From Mesostigma viride (lineage: Eukaryota > Streptophyta > Mesostigmatophyceae > Mesostigmatales > Mesostigmataceae), in the NCBI GenBank assembly GCA_009746045.1, contig RPFO01000181.1, positions 1 through 64,000 of the forward strand: a stretch of 64,000 nt of DNA, written 5' to 3'. Below, piece by piece: positions 63,631 through 64,000 of this stretch; within the stretch, counting starts at the first letter, position 1, and each line of letters opens with the position of its first letter. The notes beneath the pieces are model-generated. The model saw only the letters and a program-made list of their open reading frames with translations, had not been told where the DNA came from and ran no database searches. The translations under genes were made by a program, and so were the position numbers.

Positions 63631-64000
63631 GCCTACCATACACCCGTATGTAAAAATGCAACAACACGCCAAGTCATCCGCCACCATGCAAAAATATATA
63701 AACACAACTGGTCATCCTCAACAAGAATGCCCATTTTAGTACCTAATCCGCACTTGGCACTTGTCCAGTTTCGTAAGTCCAACGGCCGTTGGCTTTGAGA
63801 AATTAAGATATGCGACATGCGCCATGCAGCCAAGCTAAAGTATAGGCTGATTGCCCTGTATGTAACATTAGTAAGGTGAACGACCGTCGACAAAAAAACA
63901 CATGCGACATACAAACACCAATTTTACACAGTAATGTTTGGAATGACGTACCGTAATTTCGGCGTCCACCTTCTTCGCAATTGTGAACCAGCCCTGTCGC
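63631..64000. other. Right edge, no gene recognised
   Basis: Low-copy DNA resembling the left flank in holding one CCAACGGCCGTTGG site. No ORF with a recognisable motif. Confidence 0.5.
63779..63792. promoter_or_regulatory. CCAACGGCCGTTGG palindromic site on the right flank
   Basis: Perfect palindrome in the same wider context as the left-flank sites: preceded by AAGT and followed by CT-TGAGAAAT. Confidence 0.35.

Overview
This window looks like nuclear DNA of a eukaryote, probably a plastid-bearing alga or other protist. The evidence is LTR retrotransposons, a piggyBac-type DNA transposon, a giant minisatellite, short TTTAGGG/CCCTAAA-like telomeric tracts, and a broken tRNA that resembles plastid trnS-GGA. 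I recognise no single-copy cellular protein gene. The species cannot be named from the sequence.

Layout. 1-7.6 kb is low-copy flank: a decayed tyrosine-recombinase gene (258-960), a 3.2-kb foldback-like element with CACTA...TAGTG ends (1160-4406), several short tandem duplications, repeated CCAACGGCCGTTGG palindromes, a CCCTACA tract and the trnS-like remnant. From 7.6 to 61.7 kb the underlying DNA is one about 20-kb array of a GT-rich 40-bp minisatellite. Insertions split it into three blocks: 7786-10370, 36320-38045 and 45870-61680. AC-rich repeats (61806-63590), a TTTAGGG-like tract and one more palindrome close the window.

The insertions are copies of one Ty1/copia-related LTR retrotransposon. 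The full element is about 7.83 kb with 617-bp LTRs, an extra CpG-rich ORF1, gag, pol and a 949-base 3' UTR. Copy E (38046-45869, +) sits cleanly in the array with a 5-bp target duplication, GTAGG. A second insertion (10371-36319) began as one + strand element, now split into a 5' part (A, 10371-15419) and a 3' part (D, 33906-36319). Two minus-strand copies in tandem (B, 15427-23257, apparently intact; C, 23397-33894) lie inside it. Copy C is itself split by a piggyBac-type transposon (28024-31351). Nesting order is therefore minisatellite, then A/D, then B and C, then piggyBac.

The most unusual biology is the retrotransposon. Its pol reads integrase, then a retropepsin-like domain (VDTNS...ALLGQNFL), then reverse transcriptase and RNase H, whereas copia elements normally have protease before integrase. 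gag and pol share a frame and are separated by one UGA (context UGA CUG), suggesting readthrough. The LTRs end AGTT...AACT instead of TG...CA. The leader is only 24 bases with no ordinary TGG primer site. ORF1, of unknown function, precedes gag. The minisatellite is also notable: most of each unit alternates pyrimidine and purine (Z-DNA-prone), and it is so poor in stop codons that a 4356-codon minus-strand ORF with a signal-peptide-like start runs through it.
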